64,000 bases of DNA from Bacilli bacterium (GCA_024399115.1 JAKSHZ010000003.1:78206-142205), one strand, 5' to 3'. Counted from the first letter of the stretch, positions 48,751 to 58,330 are shown. The notes: generated from the sequence alone by a model not told the origin. A program made the numbers and translations.

Positions 48751-49665
48751 GTTATCTGCTAAAATTTTTCCGAATTCCTGGCCGAGTTTAACCATTGATA
48801 ATGAATCATAATGAGCATAATCAATATCTTCTTCAGGCTCTGTCCTACCAGTTATTCCAATTGCGTTTGTGTCTATTAAATAATTCAATATAGATTGATT
48901 GCTAAACTTAAGTTTCGCATCATTGATAACTTTCGCATATGGCCATACATTGTCATCTGAATTGATAGCAGCATCAATGAATTTGATATCTTTTTGATAT
49001 TTTGATAAGTCTCTTCTTAATCCAGAAACAAATGAAATTGTGTCTCTATAATACGCGTATTCATCAGCATTCCATGAATCAGACTCACCTTGCATCCAAC
49101 AGATTCCATCAATTTGAACATCATATCCTTTACTTAATAAATAATCGGTACATTTTAAGGAGAAATCCATCGCTAGATTATAGCATTTTCCTCTTTCGTG
49201 ATTATCTAACCAGTCATACCTTAAACTAGTACCACCCCAAGTCCACTTAACTATAAAAGTTAAGTCATCTTTGAAAGTATTATGCATTGTTTCAGCAATA
49301 CCCATTTCAGGTCCGAAAAGCTCACTAGTATACCCTTTACCTAACACACACTTAGTGAAAGAGTAATCGGAAGTGTATTTATTATGATTAACAAAATTAA
49401 TAAATACGTTATTGTATCCTTCGCTATATTCAAGATATTTATCATAATCTTTGCTTTCTAAATAAGATATTCGAGTAGAACCTTCAGCATTTGATTGACC
49501 ATACAAAAAGACAACATGTGCTTTTCGACCATGCGTTGATTCTAAAGTATCTTTTATGGAAACATCTGTATTAACATAATTAAAATCAGATGTGATTTCG
49601 TATTCAATATTGCATGCACTTAAAGCCAATACAACGATTGGAAGAACTATTAATTTTCTTTTCAT
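48748..49665 (-). CDS. SASA/CE6-type carbohydrate acetylesterase lipoprotein
   Basis: 305 residues with lipoprotein signal (LALSAC). SGNH-type motifs of the sialate-O-acetylesterase family: FLYGQSNAEGS (nucleophile Ser), VKWTWGGTSL, ICWMQGESDS and a late YAHYDSLS with the catalytic His. It would remove acetyl groups from plant or host glycans at the cell surface. Directly downstream of the YgjV-HAD gene (18 nt). Confidence 0.85.
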   Translation of the reverse strand: MKRKLIVLPIVVLALSACNIEYEITSDFNYVNTDVSIKDTLESTHGRKAHVVFLYGQSNAEGSTRISYLESKDYDKYLEYSEGYNNVFINFVNHNKYTSDYSFTKCVLGKGYTSELFGPEMGIAETMHNTFKDDLTFIVKWTWGGTSLRYDWLDNHERGKCYNLAMDFSLKCTDYLLSKGYDVQIDGICWMQGESDSWNADEYAYYRDTISFVSGLRRDLSKYQKDIKFIDAAINSDDNVWPYAKVINDAKLKFSNQSILNYLIDTNAIGITGRTEPEEDIDYAHYDSLSMVKLGQEFGKILADN

Positions 49666-49683
49666 TTCGCTACCTATTGATAC

Positions 49684-50886
49684 TTATTTCAGAAATTTTG
49701 CCATATCAGGCACTGATTTAACAATGTTTTTTACTTCCTTACCCCACTCTTCAGAATAGAATCCATAACCATAAGTTACAATAAGGCAATTTATTCCTGA
49801 ATTATATGCAGTCAGATAGTCGTACTCGCTATCACCAACATAAATACATTCTTCCTTCCTTAAACCAAACTTGTCTATTATCTCATAAACAATTTGAGGA
49901 TTTGGTTTTGCAGCACGTCCCTCTTTGTTTCCTAAAAGCGCATCAAATGTTACATTCTTGAATAACTGATTAATTAACGGAATTAAAAGATGCTCTGGCT
50001 TATTTGTAGCAATACATACTTTAGTTCCTTTTTCTTTCAAATTAATTATTAATTTTTCGATGCCATCATATAATTTAGCATCTGTTTTTTGAGTCTCGTC
50101 ATAATGGACTAAGAATTTCTGATTAAATTTTTCTTTTTCTTCAGGTGACATTTCTATATCAACGAGTGCTCTTCTAACGAATTCTCTTGATCCTGCACCG
50201 ATAAATGCTTTTCCTTCTTCAATTCCTTTTTCAATATTCATGTCGAAATCTTTAAAAGTCTTGTTCAATGCATTTAAGATTCCTTGCAAAGAATCAACTA
50301 AAGTTCCATCGAGATCAAAAATTACACATTTATATTTAGGTTTTTTCTCGTGTACGAAAATCAAAATTAATCCAGTTATTGAAGAAGATAATGTTACACA
50401 GCATGAGACTAACATTAAGATTGTAAGCAAATCACTATCCTTAAGTAGCAATGCATAGTAAGTTATGAACATACTTTGAGCCACAATAATAAGACTTTTT
50501 GTCACTTTTTGTTTATTAATAAATAAAGCATATGTTGTAAACATGCTTGCTATAGTAGGAATGATTGAAATTGGTGATGTATAGGAAATAATTAATGATA
50601 AAGCTTGAATAATTTCAAAGGATAGAAGACACCAATTGTTGTCAAAAAACTTATTCTTATATCTAAATAAAAATATAATACTGCGAATAATACCAATGCC
50701 ATTAATTGCTATTCCCGCAAAAACACCTACAGCTCCAGTAGCAAAATAAACTGCAGTCAAATATGTTGTCGCTGTAATATCAAAAGCAAGCTTCATGATA
50801 AGCGTCATATTTCTGCTATTCTTCAAATGAGAGAAAATGCAGATACAAATAAGTAATATTCCTAATGCTACAGCTACTGCGTACAT
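49684..50886 (-). CDS. YgjV-like membrane domain fused to a HAD phosphatase
   Basis: 400 residues. Residues ~1-180 have about six hydrophobic helices similar in layout to YgjV. From ~188 a HAD hydrolase of the Gph/phosphoglycolate phosphatase type begins: VIFDLDGTLVDS (motif I), VCIATNKPE (II), then KPNPQI and CIYVGDSEYDYLTA (III/IV). The phosphatase would face the cytoplasm from a membrane anchor. I do not know this fusion as a described family. Substrate unknown. Confidence 0.8.
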   Translation of the reverse strand: MYAVAVALGILLICICIFSHLKNSRNMTLIMKLAFDITATTYLTAVYFATGAVGVFAGIAINGIGIIRSIIFLFRYKNKFFDNNWCLLSFEIIQALSLIISYTSPISIIPTIASMFTTYALFINKQKVTKSLIIVAQSMFITYYALLLKDSDLLTILMLVSCCVTLSSSITGLILIFVHEKKPKYKCVIFDLDGTLVDSLQGILNALNKTFKDFDMNIEKGIEEGKAFIGAGSREFVRRALVDIEMSPEEKEKFNQKFLVHYDETQKTDAKLYDGIEKLIINLKEKGTKVCIATNKPEHLLIPLINQLFKNVTFDALLGNKEGRAAKPNPQIVYEIIDKFGLRKEECIYVGDSEYDYLTAYNSGINCLIVTYGYGFYSEEWGKEVKNIVKSVPDMAKFLK

Positions 50887-50989
50887 ACTATCATTATATA
50901 AAAAGATTTATTAGAATTCATTAAGAATTCTCTTCAATAATTCTCCTTTTAAACTTACACAAAAACTATAATATTCTACCTTTGTGGAC

Positions 50990-51022
50990 TAGCAAAAAAG
51001 AACACTCAACGTGTCCTTTTCT
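50990..51022 (-). terminator. Terminator after the DUF4097-like lipoprotein gene
   Basis: Minus-strand AAAGGACAC-gttga-GTGTTCTTTT followed by TTG. It lies just after the stop at 51030. Confidence 0.75.
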
Positions 51023-51029
51023 ATATATC

Positions 51030-51680
51030 CTATTTATTGATTCGAAGATTACCTGAAACTGTATTATATTTTATCTTTTGCGAATCATTTGTATTGCTAA
51101 TATTATTAGTCAATTTGCCACTTACGCTATTAAAATCAACTGTAACACCTATATCGTTTTTAATTTTGATTTCAGCATCTGTCGAAACAGTGTCGCAATC
51201 AATTAAAGAAAACGATTCGACTTCCATATTAATAGATCCACTAACAGTATTTATTTCAAATTCTGTAGAATTAATAACTAAATTAATATCGGAAGATACT
51301 GAGTTTATTTTAATTGAACTAAGAGAATAAGATGTTGGGACTTTAATTTCTAATTCTCGATTAACATCATCATACTTTGTTATTCCTGATTTAGCAGGTT
51401 GAATAAATAATGTCTCATTCGACAAATAATATCTCATCATTTGTTCTTCGTTTATCTCTTTTTTTGTCTTTTCCACTACAGTAAATTTACTGTCAGATGA
51501 GTAAACGATATTGATGTCTCCACTAATATAATTGATATCTAAAGATGAGATATTTTCTTCTGTTTCTAAGTTACCAACTATATACAGATTTTCGTTTTTG
51601 TAAGAAATAGATATAGAACCATTAAAGTTGCATGAACTTAGTAATACTAATGGGCTTAATAACAATGCTTTCTTTTTCAT
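51030..51680 (-). CDS. DUF4097-like beta-helical lipoprotein
   Basis: 216 residues with lipoprotein signal (VLLSSC). Short repeating strands (ISGDINIVYSS, SVSSDINLVINS, TVSGSINMEVES, SVSGKLTNNI, TVSGNLRI) form a DUF4097-like adhesin/beta-solenoid. Third member of a module with the FtsX-like permease and GAF-ABC ATPase upstream. Function unknown; it may be the extracytoplasmic sensor or cargo of that exporter. Confidence 0.75.
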   Translation of the reverse strand: MKKKALLLSPLVLLSSCNFNGSISISYKNENLYIVGNLETEENISSLDINYISGDINIVYSSDSKFTVVEKTKKEINEEQMMRYYLSNETLFIQPAKSGITKYDDVNRELEIKVPTSYSLSSIKINSVSSDINLVINSTEFEINTVSGSINMEVESFSLIDCDTVSTDAEIKIKNDIGVTVDFNSVSGKLTNNISNTNDSQKIKYNTVSGNLRINK

Positions 51681-51748
51681 AAATATAAAAACCTTCTTTT
51701 AGAAATGCCTTAATATTATTAAACAATTTTAAAAAAGATAAAAGGGGG

Positions 51749-51767
51749 CTTGTAAAAAGAATACAAG
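51749..51767 (-). other. Small stem-loop between permease and DUF4097 genes
   Basis: CTTGTA...TACAAG with a T-containing tail on the minus strand (CCCCCTTTTATC). It could be a weak terminator or processing site. Confidence 0.35.
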
Positions 51768-51773
51768 AGAACA

Positions 51774-54416
51774 TTAATTTTGATTAATTTCTGTTAATTT
51801 AAATTTCCTAACTTCTCTTAAAGAAATTAGAGTCATCACGAAAATAATAATTAACGTTCCAAAGATTGAAATTAAAGTAGAAGGGACATTTATAGAATGT
51901 ATGAAATATAAGTATACAGACTCAATAGAAACCAAGCTAAAGTAACTTAAGCCTACCCCGAAGCCAAATCCTATGATGACAGATATAATAGTTAATAAAA
52001 TATTATCTAAATAAATATATTTTGAAGATTTTTTTCTTGAATAACCATTAACAATCAGCGTTAATAATTCCTTTTTCTTTTCCTTAATATTTGCCATGAA
52101 TAAGTTAAGAATTACGAAAATTGCCAACAATAATGTAGCAAGGCCATATAAAGAGAATAAAACAGTAGATACTAAATCAAATACGCTCATATCAGCTTTT
52201 AATCTTCCATAAGAGTCATAAGAATATAAATAGCCTTCTACATCAGTCATCTTATCTTCAAATGAATCGAGGTTTTCATGATGTCTATTAACTAAGAATG
52301 AGTTAGGAGATAATTCTCTTCCTGATACTTCTTTATACGAATCGTAATCAACATAGATAGCTCCTTTATAGCTATAATGTTTGTAATATCCTTCGGATGT
52401 ACATGTAAAGCTATTGCCTGCAAAATCAGAAATAAGAACAGAAGAGTTATTAGAACACTTGTATTCTTTTTGATAGCTTTCAGGGAACCAGAACCCTCTA
52501 TTTTCGAATTTAGAGTTATTGTCTGACTCATCTAAATTAACAAGATTATTAAATGAAGAATTATCAAAATAGATATAGATGTATCCAGTTAAAAGCGGTT
52601 GATCATCAATGCTAAAAGTAACTGCGTCTCTATATATAGGAGAATAATCATAACTATTTTCAGAGAAGAAAGTTTCTAACTTTCCTACACCGTCATCAAC
52701 TTGTGTATTTGCGTATACGATCGTGTCATAAATATTATATTCATTAAACTCTTTCTCAAACGATTCGTTGATTGTAAATTTAAGCGAGAAGGCCGACATC
52801 AATAAAGCAACGCAAGATGAAATGCCTATAATCGTAGCGATTATACGTTTATATTCGTATTTGAAATTTCTGAAAATAGTCTTGTAGAAGAGAGAAATTT
52901 TATTGAAAAACTTGCTTCTTTCAAAAAGTGTTTCTTTCTTCCCCATTACTTTCATGTCACCTTGTAATAAAGTAATGGCTTTCTTTTTAATGACGTTTTG
53001 GCAACTGATTACAGTAATTAGAGCAGTTGCTACAAAAGAGATAGCACAAATACATAACGAAGATACTAGATTAAAATACCTAGTATAAACGATTAATGAA
53101 AAAGATGATTTTAAAACAATTGGAACTACTAATTTTTCAACTAGTAAGGAGGATAAGTTTCCTATAATTAAGCCTATAAAAACAGCAATAAGTGTGAATC
53201 CTAAATAAGTTATAATGATTCTCTTCTTACTAAATCCAAGTGCTTTTTTAGTGCCAATCAGCTTAACTTCGTTATTAACTAAACGGTTAATTACTGAATA
53301 GCAAATAAGGAATGCGATAACAAAGAACACTCCACCAATCGCAAATCTTTCATTAGCTAATATGTGATAAAGAATATCGCTCATCAAAACACCAACGTGT
53401 TCGGACATAATTTTAGTAGAAAAAGCCGTTTCCAAAGTATTCAAGTCAGAGGCTATAAGATCTATGTAATCTTTGATAGCATCATCATCCAAATAAATAT
53501 CATCAGTTAAATAACCATTATCATGTAAGTATTCCTTTGCTTTGTTTAACAATGGTTGATTGTCCTCTAAATCGTAATTTATTTTTAATGCTGATGAATT
53601 ATCCTCAATGTATTTTGATATCGATTCTTTTAATCCTTCAGTCTTTTCAACATATTTGTCATCAAAATACTTAGCGTCTTTTAAAAAATTGCTCTTTAAA
53701 TAAACAGCATTATAAAAATCACCTTTGATTGAAGGATTAAACGCAGTCGCATTCACGAAAAATGTGGCATTCGTATTTATTCCTTTTTCAATATCTAAAC
53801 TATGTGAACTAACATCATGATTGAGATATTCTGGATGAATTACAATTGCAGATACTGTAAAAGTTTCGTTTTTGAAATTTAAATCATTTACGTTATTAGG
53901 ATCGAAATCGGTTGGATCTTTAAATGTTCTACGTAATAAGGAAAGGGTGTTATGTCTTTCAAATGTTATTGTATCTCCAACACCGATCCCAATTTCGTTA
54001 GAACATCCTCGAAAAATAGCGATTTCATTATCATTAGCTGGAAGATGACCTTCCACAACCAAACATTTTGAAATCATATCAGTTATTGATGTGATTGAAG
54101 CAGAATAAGTTTTGTTATTATAAACAAAATCATCGTTAACATAGAAGAATCCTTGAACGTCATCAACATCCTCAATGGATTTAAGACCATCAAGAAACTC
54201 ACTATCAACTAAGGTATTCAATTTAACCTGGACATCGTATGCATTACTTTGCTTAAATGTTTCATTTACAGAATATTTGATTGCACTTCCGGAATAATCT
54301 AAACCCTGAAATAAAGTTACTCCAAGAAAAATGAAAACCACTATCGAAATGAAATTGATAATGTTTTTTCTTATATTCTTAAACAATTCTATTAGTTTGA
54401 TTTTCATTTTTACCAC
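51774..54416 (-). CDS. FtsX-like (MacB-type) ABC transporter permease
   Basis: 880 residues. An N-terminal helix (IINFISIVVFIFLGVTLFQG) is followed by a ~300-residue extracytoplasmic domain, three helices with an FtsX core (IKLIGTKKALGFSKKRIIITYL), a second extracytoplasmic region, and a C-terminal FtsX core (ELLTLIVNGYSRKKSSKYIY). The two-core layout is that of large Firmicutes FtsX permeases which export or sense lipoproteins or peptides. The start overlaps the ATPase gene by 7 nt. Confidence 0.9.
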   Translation of the reverse strand: MVKMKIKLIELFKNIRKNIINFISIVVFIFLGVTLFQGLDYSGSAIKYSVNETFKQSNAYDVQVKLNTLVDSEFLDGLKSIEDVDDVQGFFYVNDDFVYNNKTYSASITSITDMISKCLVVEGHLPANDNEIAIFRGCSNEIGIGVGDTITFERHNTLSLLRRTFKDPTDFDPNNVNDLNFKNETFTVSAIVIHPEYLNHDVSSHSLDIEKGINTNATFFVNATAFNPSIKGDFYNAVYLKSNFLKDAKYFDDKYVEKTEGLKESISKYIEDNSSALKINYDLEDNQPLLNKAKEYLHDNGYLTDDIYLDDDAIKDYIDLIASDLNTLETAFSTKIMSEHVGVLMSDILYHILANERFAIGGVFFVIAFLICYSVINRLVNNEVKLIGTKKALGFSKKRIIITYLGFTLIAVFIGLIIGNLSSLLVEKLVVPIVLKSSFSLIVYTRYFNLVSSLCICAISFVATALITVISCQNVIKKKAITLLQGDMKVMGKKETLFERSKFFNKISLFYKTIFRNFKYEYKRIIATIIGISSCVALLMSAFSLKFTINESFEKEFNEYNIYDTIVYANTQVDDGVGKLETFFSENSYDYSPIYRDAVTFSIDDQPLLTGYIYIYFDNSSFNNLVNLDESDNNSKFENRGFWFPESYQKEYKCSNNSSVLISDFAGNSFTCTSEGYYKHYSYKGAIYVDYDSYKEVSGRELSPNSFLVNRHHENLDSFEDKMTDVEGYLYSYDSYGRLKADMSVFDLVSTVLFSLYGLATLLLAIFVILNLFMANIKEKKKELLTLIVNGYSRKKSSKYIYLDNILLTIISVIIGFGFGVGLSYFSLVSIESVYLYFIHSINVPSTLISIFGTLIIIFVMTLISLREVRKFKLTEINQN

Positions 54417-55618
54417 ACTAAATCTTTAGCTTTTAATGGCTTTCTATTAATGGTAATTTCGTAAACCTTGCCATTTCTAAATTTAACGACTCTATTTGCC
54501 ATCTTTGCGATTTCTTCGTTATGAGTGACCATTAACAAAGTTGAACCTTTTTTATAAACGTCTTCTAAAACTGTCAAAACTTCAATGCTTGTTTCGTAAT
54601 CAAGAGCTGCAGTTGGCTCATCAGCCAAGATCAAAATTGGCTTTTTAACTAACGCTCTAGCAATAGAAACTCTTTGTTGTTGGCCACCAGAAAGCATATG
54701 AGGATAATTCTTAGCCTTGTCTTTTAGTCCAACAAGCTCTAAAGCTTTTAAAGAATCTAATGGATCGTTAACTAAATCCGCAATTAAATCTAAATTTTCT
54801 TTTACATTTAAATTAGGCATTAAGTTATATGACTGGAAAATGAAACCTAAATTATATCTTCTAAAATCAGTAGACTCTTTTTCATTTGGATGAGACATAT
54901 CTTTGCCATCAAAAATAATTGATCCAGAATCTAATGAATCCATACCCCCAATAATATTGAGCAATGTGGATTTACCACATCCTGATTCACCAAGTAGGAC
55001 AACAAACTCGCCCTTATAAACATCTAAGTTAATTCCTTTTAAGACTTGGGTTACTAAATCACCATTTTTATATGACTTACAAACATCTTTTATAGTAATG
55101 AGTTTTTCCTTGTTCTCCCAAGATTGTTGATATTTCTCATTATCTTCAATTTTTAAAACAGCGATTGTCGCCACCATTTCAATAATATTTGCTTCATCTT
55201 CGTTGAATAACTTCGAATCGCTAATAACTTCAATAGCGCCAACAACTCCAGTACTATTTTCAATTGGACAGCAAATATAAGATTTAATATCTATGCCTTT
55301 ATATAATGAGACAATTTCTTCCTCTTTGTTTGCTTCAAAATCGATAAACGAAATTGATGAATTACTTTTGAAAACTTTTCCTACAATCCCTTCATCTTCT
55401 TTATAAATTTTATTGCTTATATCATTAGGACAAATTGAATAATATGGGTGAAGATTATCGTTTTTATCTTTGAACCATATAGTTGCATATTTAACATGTA
55501 AACTATCTATAAGTACTTTTACAACTTCGTTAAATACTTCTTCGATTGTATTACTCTTGTTAACAATGTCATTAATTTCGCCAATAACTTTAAAATATCT
55601 TATGTATTCTTTGCTCAT
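54410..55618 (-). CDS. GAF-domain / MacB-type ABC ATPase fusion
   Basis: 402 residues. Residues ~1-160 form a GAF domain (NTIEEVFNEVVKVLIDSL, ATIWFKDKNDNLHPYY, GIVGKVFKSNSSISF, GVVGAIEVISDSKLF, DEANIIEMVATIAVLKIE). From ~172 a LolD/MacB-type ATPase follows: Walker A GESGCGKST, Q-loop IFQSYNLMPN, signature MLSGGQQQR, Walker B LILADEPTAALD. GAF domains bind small molecules or sense redox state. Direct fusion to an ABC ATPase suggests ligand-gated transport. I know no described system of this type. Confidence 0.88.
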   Translation of the reverse strand: MSKEYIRYFKVIGEINDIVNKSNTIEEVFNEVVKVLIDSLHVKYATIWFKDKNDNLHPYYSICPNDISNKIYKEDEGIVGKVFKSNSSISFIDFEANKEEEIVSLYKGIDIKSYICCPIENSTGVVGAIEVISDSKLFNEDEANIIEMVATIAVLKIEDNEKYQQSWENKEKLITIKDVCKSYKNGDLVTQVLKGINLDVYKGEFVVLLGESGCGKSTLLNIIGGMDSLDSGSIIFDGKDMSHPNEKESTDFRRYNLGFIFQSYNLMPNLNVKENLDLIADLVNDPLDSLKALELVGLKDKAKNYPHMLSGGQQQRVSIARALVKKPILILADEPTAALDYETSIEVLTVLEDVYKKGSTLLMVTHNEEIAKMANRVVKFRNGKVYEITINRKPLKAKDLVW

Positions 55619-55664
55619 AATTATGTCCTATTAATCTATTAGATTATAAACCTATTAATAAAAT

Positions 55665-55696
55665 AAAAAAAGAGACCTCATTTCTGAGATCTCCAG
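55665..55696 (-). terminator. Terminator after the GGGtGRT gene
   Basis: Minus-strand GGAGATCTCA-gaaa-TGAGGTCTC followed by TTTTTTT, 20 nt past the stop. Confidence 0.82.
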
Positions 55697-55712
55697 TTAG
55701 TATTTTAACTAA

Positions 55713-56717
55713 TTACTTAGCCATTGCTTGAGCAACAGAAACAGCAACTGCAACTGTAGCACCAACCATTGGGTTGTTACCCATACCAATTAAGCCCATC
55801 ATTTCGACGTGTGCTGGAACTGATGAAGAACCTGCGAATTGAGCGTCTGAGTGCATACGGCCCATTGTATCAGTCATACCATATGAAGCAGGACCTGCTG
55901 CCATATTATCTGGGTGTAATGTACGACCTGTACCACCACCTGAAGCAACTGAGAAGTATTTCTTACCTTGTTCAACACATTCTTTCTTGTATGTGCCTGC
56001 AACTGGGTGTTGGAAACGAGTTGGGTTTGTTGAGTTACCAGTAATAGAAACATCAACACCTTCTAAGTGCATGATTGCGACACCTTCACGGACATCGTCA
56101 GCACCATAGCAACGAACAGCTAATCTGTCTGGGTTGTTACCATATTTTGTTTCTTTAACGATTTTAACTTCACCAGTGAAGTAATCAAATTCAGTTTCAA
56201 CGTGTGTGAAACCATTGATTCTTGAGATGATCTTTGCAGCATCTTTGCCTAAACCGTTTAAGATAACTCTTAATGGTTCTTTACGGACTTTGTTTGCTTT
56301 TTTAGCAATACCGATAGCACCTTCAGCAGCAGCGAATGATTCGTGACCTGCTAAGAATGCGAAACATTTTGTATCTTCAGTTAAGAGCATAGCACCTAAG
56401 TTACCATGGCCTAAACCTACTTTACGATCATCAGCAACAGAACCTGGGATACAGAATGATTGTAAGCCAACACCGATCCATTTAGCAGCTTCTGCAGCGT
56501 CTTTTGCGTTGTTTTTGATTGCTAAAGCAGCACCAACTGTGTAAGCCCAGCAAGCATTTTCGAAACAAATTGTTTGGATGTCTTTAACCATTTGGTAAAC
56601 ATCTAAACCTTTGTCTTTACAAATCTTTTCAGCTTCTTCTAATGAAGCAATGCCGTTTTCATTTAAGCATTTTTCGATTTGTGCGATTCTTCTTTCATAA
56701 CCTTCAAATAAAGCCAT
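55713..56717 (-). CDS. GGGtGRT family protein
   Basis: 334 residues. The family-naming motif SGGGTGRTLHPDNMA is present near residue 260, followed by YGMTDTMGRMHSDAQFAG and GLIGMGNNPMVGATVAVAV. The family is conserved in anaerobes, nearly always beside a NifU-like protein as here, 12 nt upstream. Biochemical role unknown; an iron-sulfur or metal-linked function is inferred from the partner. Codon use is strongly biased, suggesting high expression. Confidence 0.92.
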   Translation of the reverse strand: MALFEGYERRIAQIEKCLNENGIASLEEAEKICKDKGLDVYQMVKDIQTICFENACWAYTVGAALAIKNNAKDAAEAAKWIGVGLQSFCIPGSVADDRKVGLGHGNLGAMLLTEDTKCFAFLAGHESFAAAEGAIGIAKKANKVRKEPLRVILNGLGKDAAKIISRINGFTHVETEFDYFTGEVKIVKETKYGNNPDRLAVRCYGADDVREGVAIMHLEGVDVSITGNSTNPTRFQHPVAGTYKKECVEQGKKYFSVASGGGTGRTLHPDNMAAGPASYGMTDTMGRMHSDAQFAGSSSVPAHVEMMGLIGMGNNPMVGATVAVAVSVAQAMAK

Positions 56718-56729
56718 CTTCAGAACCTC

Positions 56730-57422
56730 CTATTCTTTACGTGGGTCAATGAACTTGACACCATCGTTATATCTACCATATTGGCCTTTAGCTTTTTCTA
56801 AAGCAACTTCTGGTGAATCACCCTTCTTTAAGAAGTCTGTGAATTTACCAAGTGATAAGTATTGATAACCAATAATTTCGTTATCTGCATCTAATGCCAT
56901 TGAAGTAATGTAACCTTCAGTTAATTCAAGATAACGTGGACCTTTTTCTTTTGTTGAGAAGATTGTACCGACTTGTGAACGTAAGCCTTTACCTAAGTCT
57001 TCAAGACCTGCACCAATTGCTAAACCATCTTCTGAGAAAGCACTTTGTGTTCTGCCATAAACGATTTGTAAGAATAATTCTCTCATTGCTGTGTTGATAG
57101 CGTCACAAACTAAGTCAGTGTTGAGAGCTTCTAAGAGTGTTTTACCAACGATAGCTTCACTAGCCATAGCAGCTGAGTGAGTCATACCTGAACAACCTAA
57201 TGTTTCGATTAAAGCTTCTTCGATAATACCCTTTTTAACGTTTAAAGAGATTTTGCATGCGCCTTGTTGTGGAGCGCACCAACCAATACCATGAGTGAAG
57301 CCATTGATGTCTTCGATTTTTCTTGAGTATACCCATTTACCTTCTTCAGGAATTGGAGCACAACCATGAGAAGCACCGCAATTGACTTTGCACATGTTTT
57401 CTACATCTTTTGTATATTTCAT
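56730..57422 (-). CDS. NifU/IscU-like iron-sulfur scaffold protein paired with GGGtGRT
   Basis: 230 residues. An N-terminal Cys-rich segment (CKVNCGASHGCAPIP, then GWCAPQQGAC) is followed by a NifU-N-like core with LIETLGCSGMTHSAAMASEA and IVGKTLLEAL. The conserved Cys in GCSGMTHS matches the scaffold position. It is first gene of the two-gene operon with GGGtGRT. SD TAGGAGG lies 9 nt before ATG. Confidence 0.85.
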   Translation of the reverse strand: MKYTKDVENMCKVNCGASHGCAPIPEEGKWVYSRKIEDINGFTHGIGWCAPQQGACKISLNVKKGIIEEALIETLGCSGMTHSAAMASEAIVGKTLLEALNTDLVCDAINTAMRELFLQIVYGRTQSAFSEDGLAIGAGLEDLGKGLRSQVGTIFSTKEKGPRYLELTEGYITSMALDADNEIIGYQYLSLGKFTDFLKKGDSPEVALEKAKGQYGRYNDGVKFIDPRKE

Positions 57423-57452
57423 TAAATATATCCTCCTAATGTAACCTCAAAT

Positions 57453-57481
57453 ATTGTAAATATTTAAAAACACATTGTAAA
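57453..57481 (-). promoter_or_regulatory. Promoter of the NifU-like/GGGtGRT operon
   Basis: Minus-strand TTTACA (57481-57476), 17 nt, TACAAT (57458-57453), a near-consensus sigma-A promoter. Confidence 0.72.
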
Positions 57482-57508
57482 TAAAAATGTATTTTGTTAC
57501 CGAAATTG

Positions 57509-57706
57509 TTATTTATCATCAAGTTTTTTGACTTTTCTATAAGTAATTTTGACTCTTCCATTACAATCAACTTTACTTGCGACTTCCCATCCTTCAAGCA
57601 TGTGTTGATTAATAGACTCGTCTTCTTTTTTGGGGTCGACTAAAACAGTTTTACAAGTAATATGTTTTGTCATCATTCTTGCGATTTGTTCTTCTGTAAG
57701 AGCCAT
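57509..57706 (-). CDS. Small conserved-looking cytoplasmic protein
   Basis: 65 residues: MALTEEQIARMMTKHITCKT begins a helical segment, then DCNGRVKITYRKVKKLDDK ends in a basic beta strand. No signal or membrane segment, two Cys. I do not recognise the family. It lies upstream of the NifU-like operon on the same strand, but with its own promoter region, and is divergent from guanylate kinase. Confidence 0.6.
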   Translation of the reverse strand: MALTEEQIARMMTKHITCKTVLVDPKKEDESINQHMLEGWEVASKVDCNGRVKITYRKVKKLDDK

Positions 57707-57796
57707 AATTTACTTCCGAAAATTATTATATACACTTTGTCTGATTTTTATAATGTTCTTTTAATTAAAAGTTTAAAGATTATAATAATTATTATT

Positions 57797-58330
57797 ATGA
57801 TAGTTCTTAGCGGTGCTAGCGCAAGCGGCAAAACAGAAGTAGCTAAAGTTTTAGCTAGTAAATATGGCATAGTTAAGGTTATAACTACGACCACTCGACC
57901 AATTAGAATTCATGAAGTAGATGGAATCGACTATTTTTTCGTGACTAATAAAAAGTTCCTCAAAATGATTAAGGAAGATAAGTTTGTTGAGTACACAGAG
58001 TATAATGGAAACTTCTATGGTTCCACTAAGGACCAAATTCAAAACGATAAGTGCATCGTTATCGACCCAATCGGCTTAAAAGCTTATTCAGAAATCAAAG
58101 ATAGAAATATTGTAACTTTCTTCTTAGAAAGCTCTGAAGATACACGTTATAAAAGAATGCTTCAAAGAGGAGATTCTGAAGAGAACGCATCAAGAAGAAT
58201 TATTAATGACAGATCCGCTTTTGCAAAATCAAGTGTTTGCGCAGTAAACTTCACTATCGATTCAGAAAACTTCTCAGTTGAGGAAGTCGCTGACATTGTT
58301 TATAAAAAATATACCGACTACATTAAATAA
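57797..58330 (+). CDS. gmk: Guanylate kinase-like P-loop kinase
   Basis: 177 residues from the ATG at 57797, where the protein begins MIVLSGASASGKTEVA (P-loop). An upstream in-frame ATG gives a poor Ile-rich extension. TTTTRPIRIHEVDGIDYFFV (GMP-binding), FVEYTEYNGNFYGS and ESSEDTRYKRMLQRG follow the guanylate kinase order. It phosphorylates GMP to GDP. There is no Shine-Dalgarno, and TATAAT at 57781-57786 lies about 10 nt before ATG, so the mRNA may be leaderless. The end overlaps convergent hflX by 13 nt. Confidence 0.85.
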   Translation: MIVLSGASASGKTEVAKVLASKYGIVKVITTTTRPIRIHEVDGIDYFFVTNKKFLKMIKEDKFVEYTEYNGNFYGSTKDQIQNDKCIVIDPIGLKAYSEIKDRNIVTFFLESSEDTRYKRMLQRGDSEENASRRIINDRSAFAKSSVCAVNFTIDSENFSVEEVADIVYKKYTDYIK

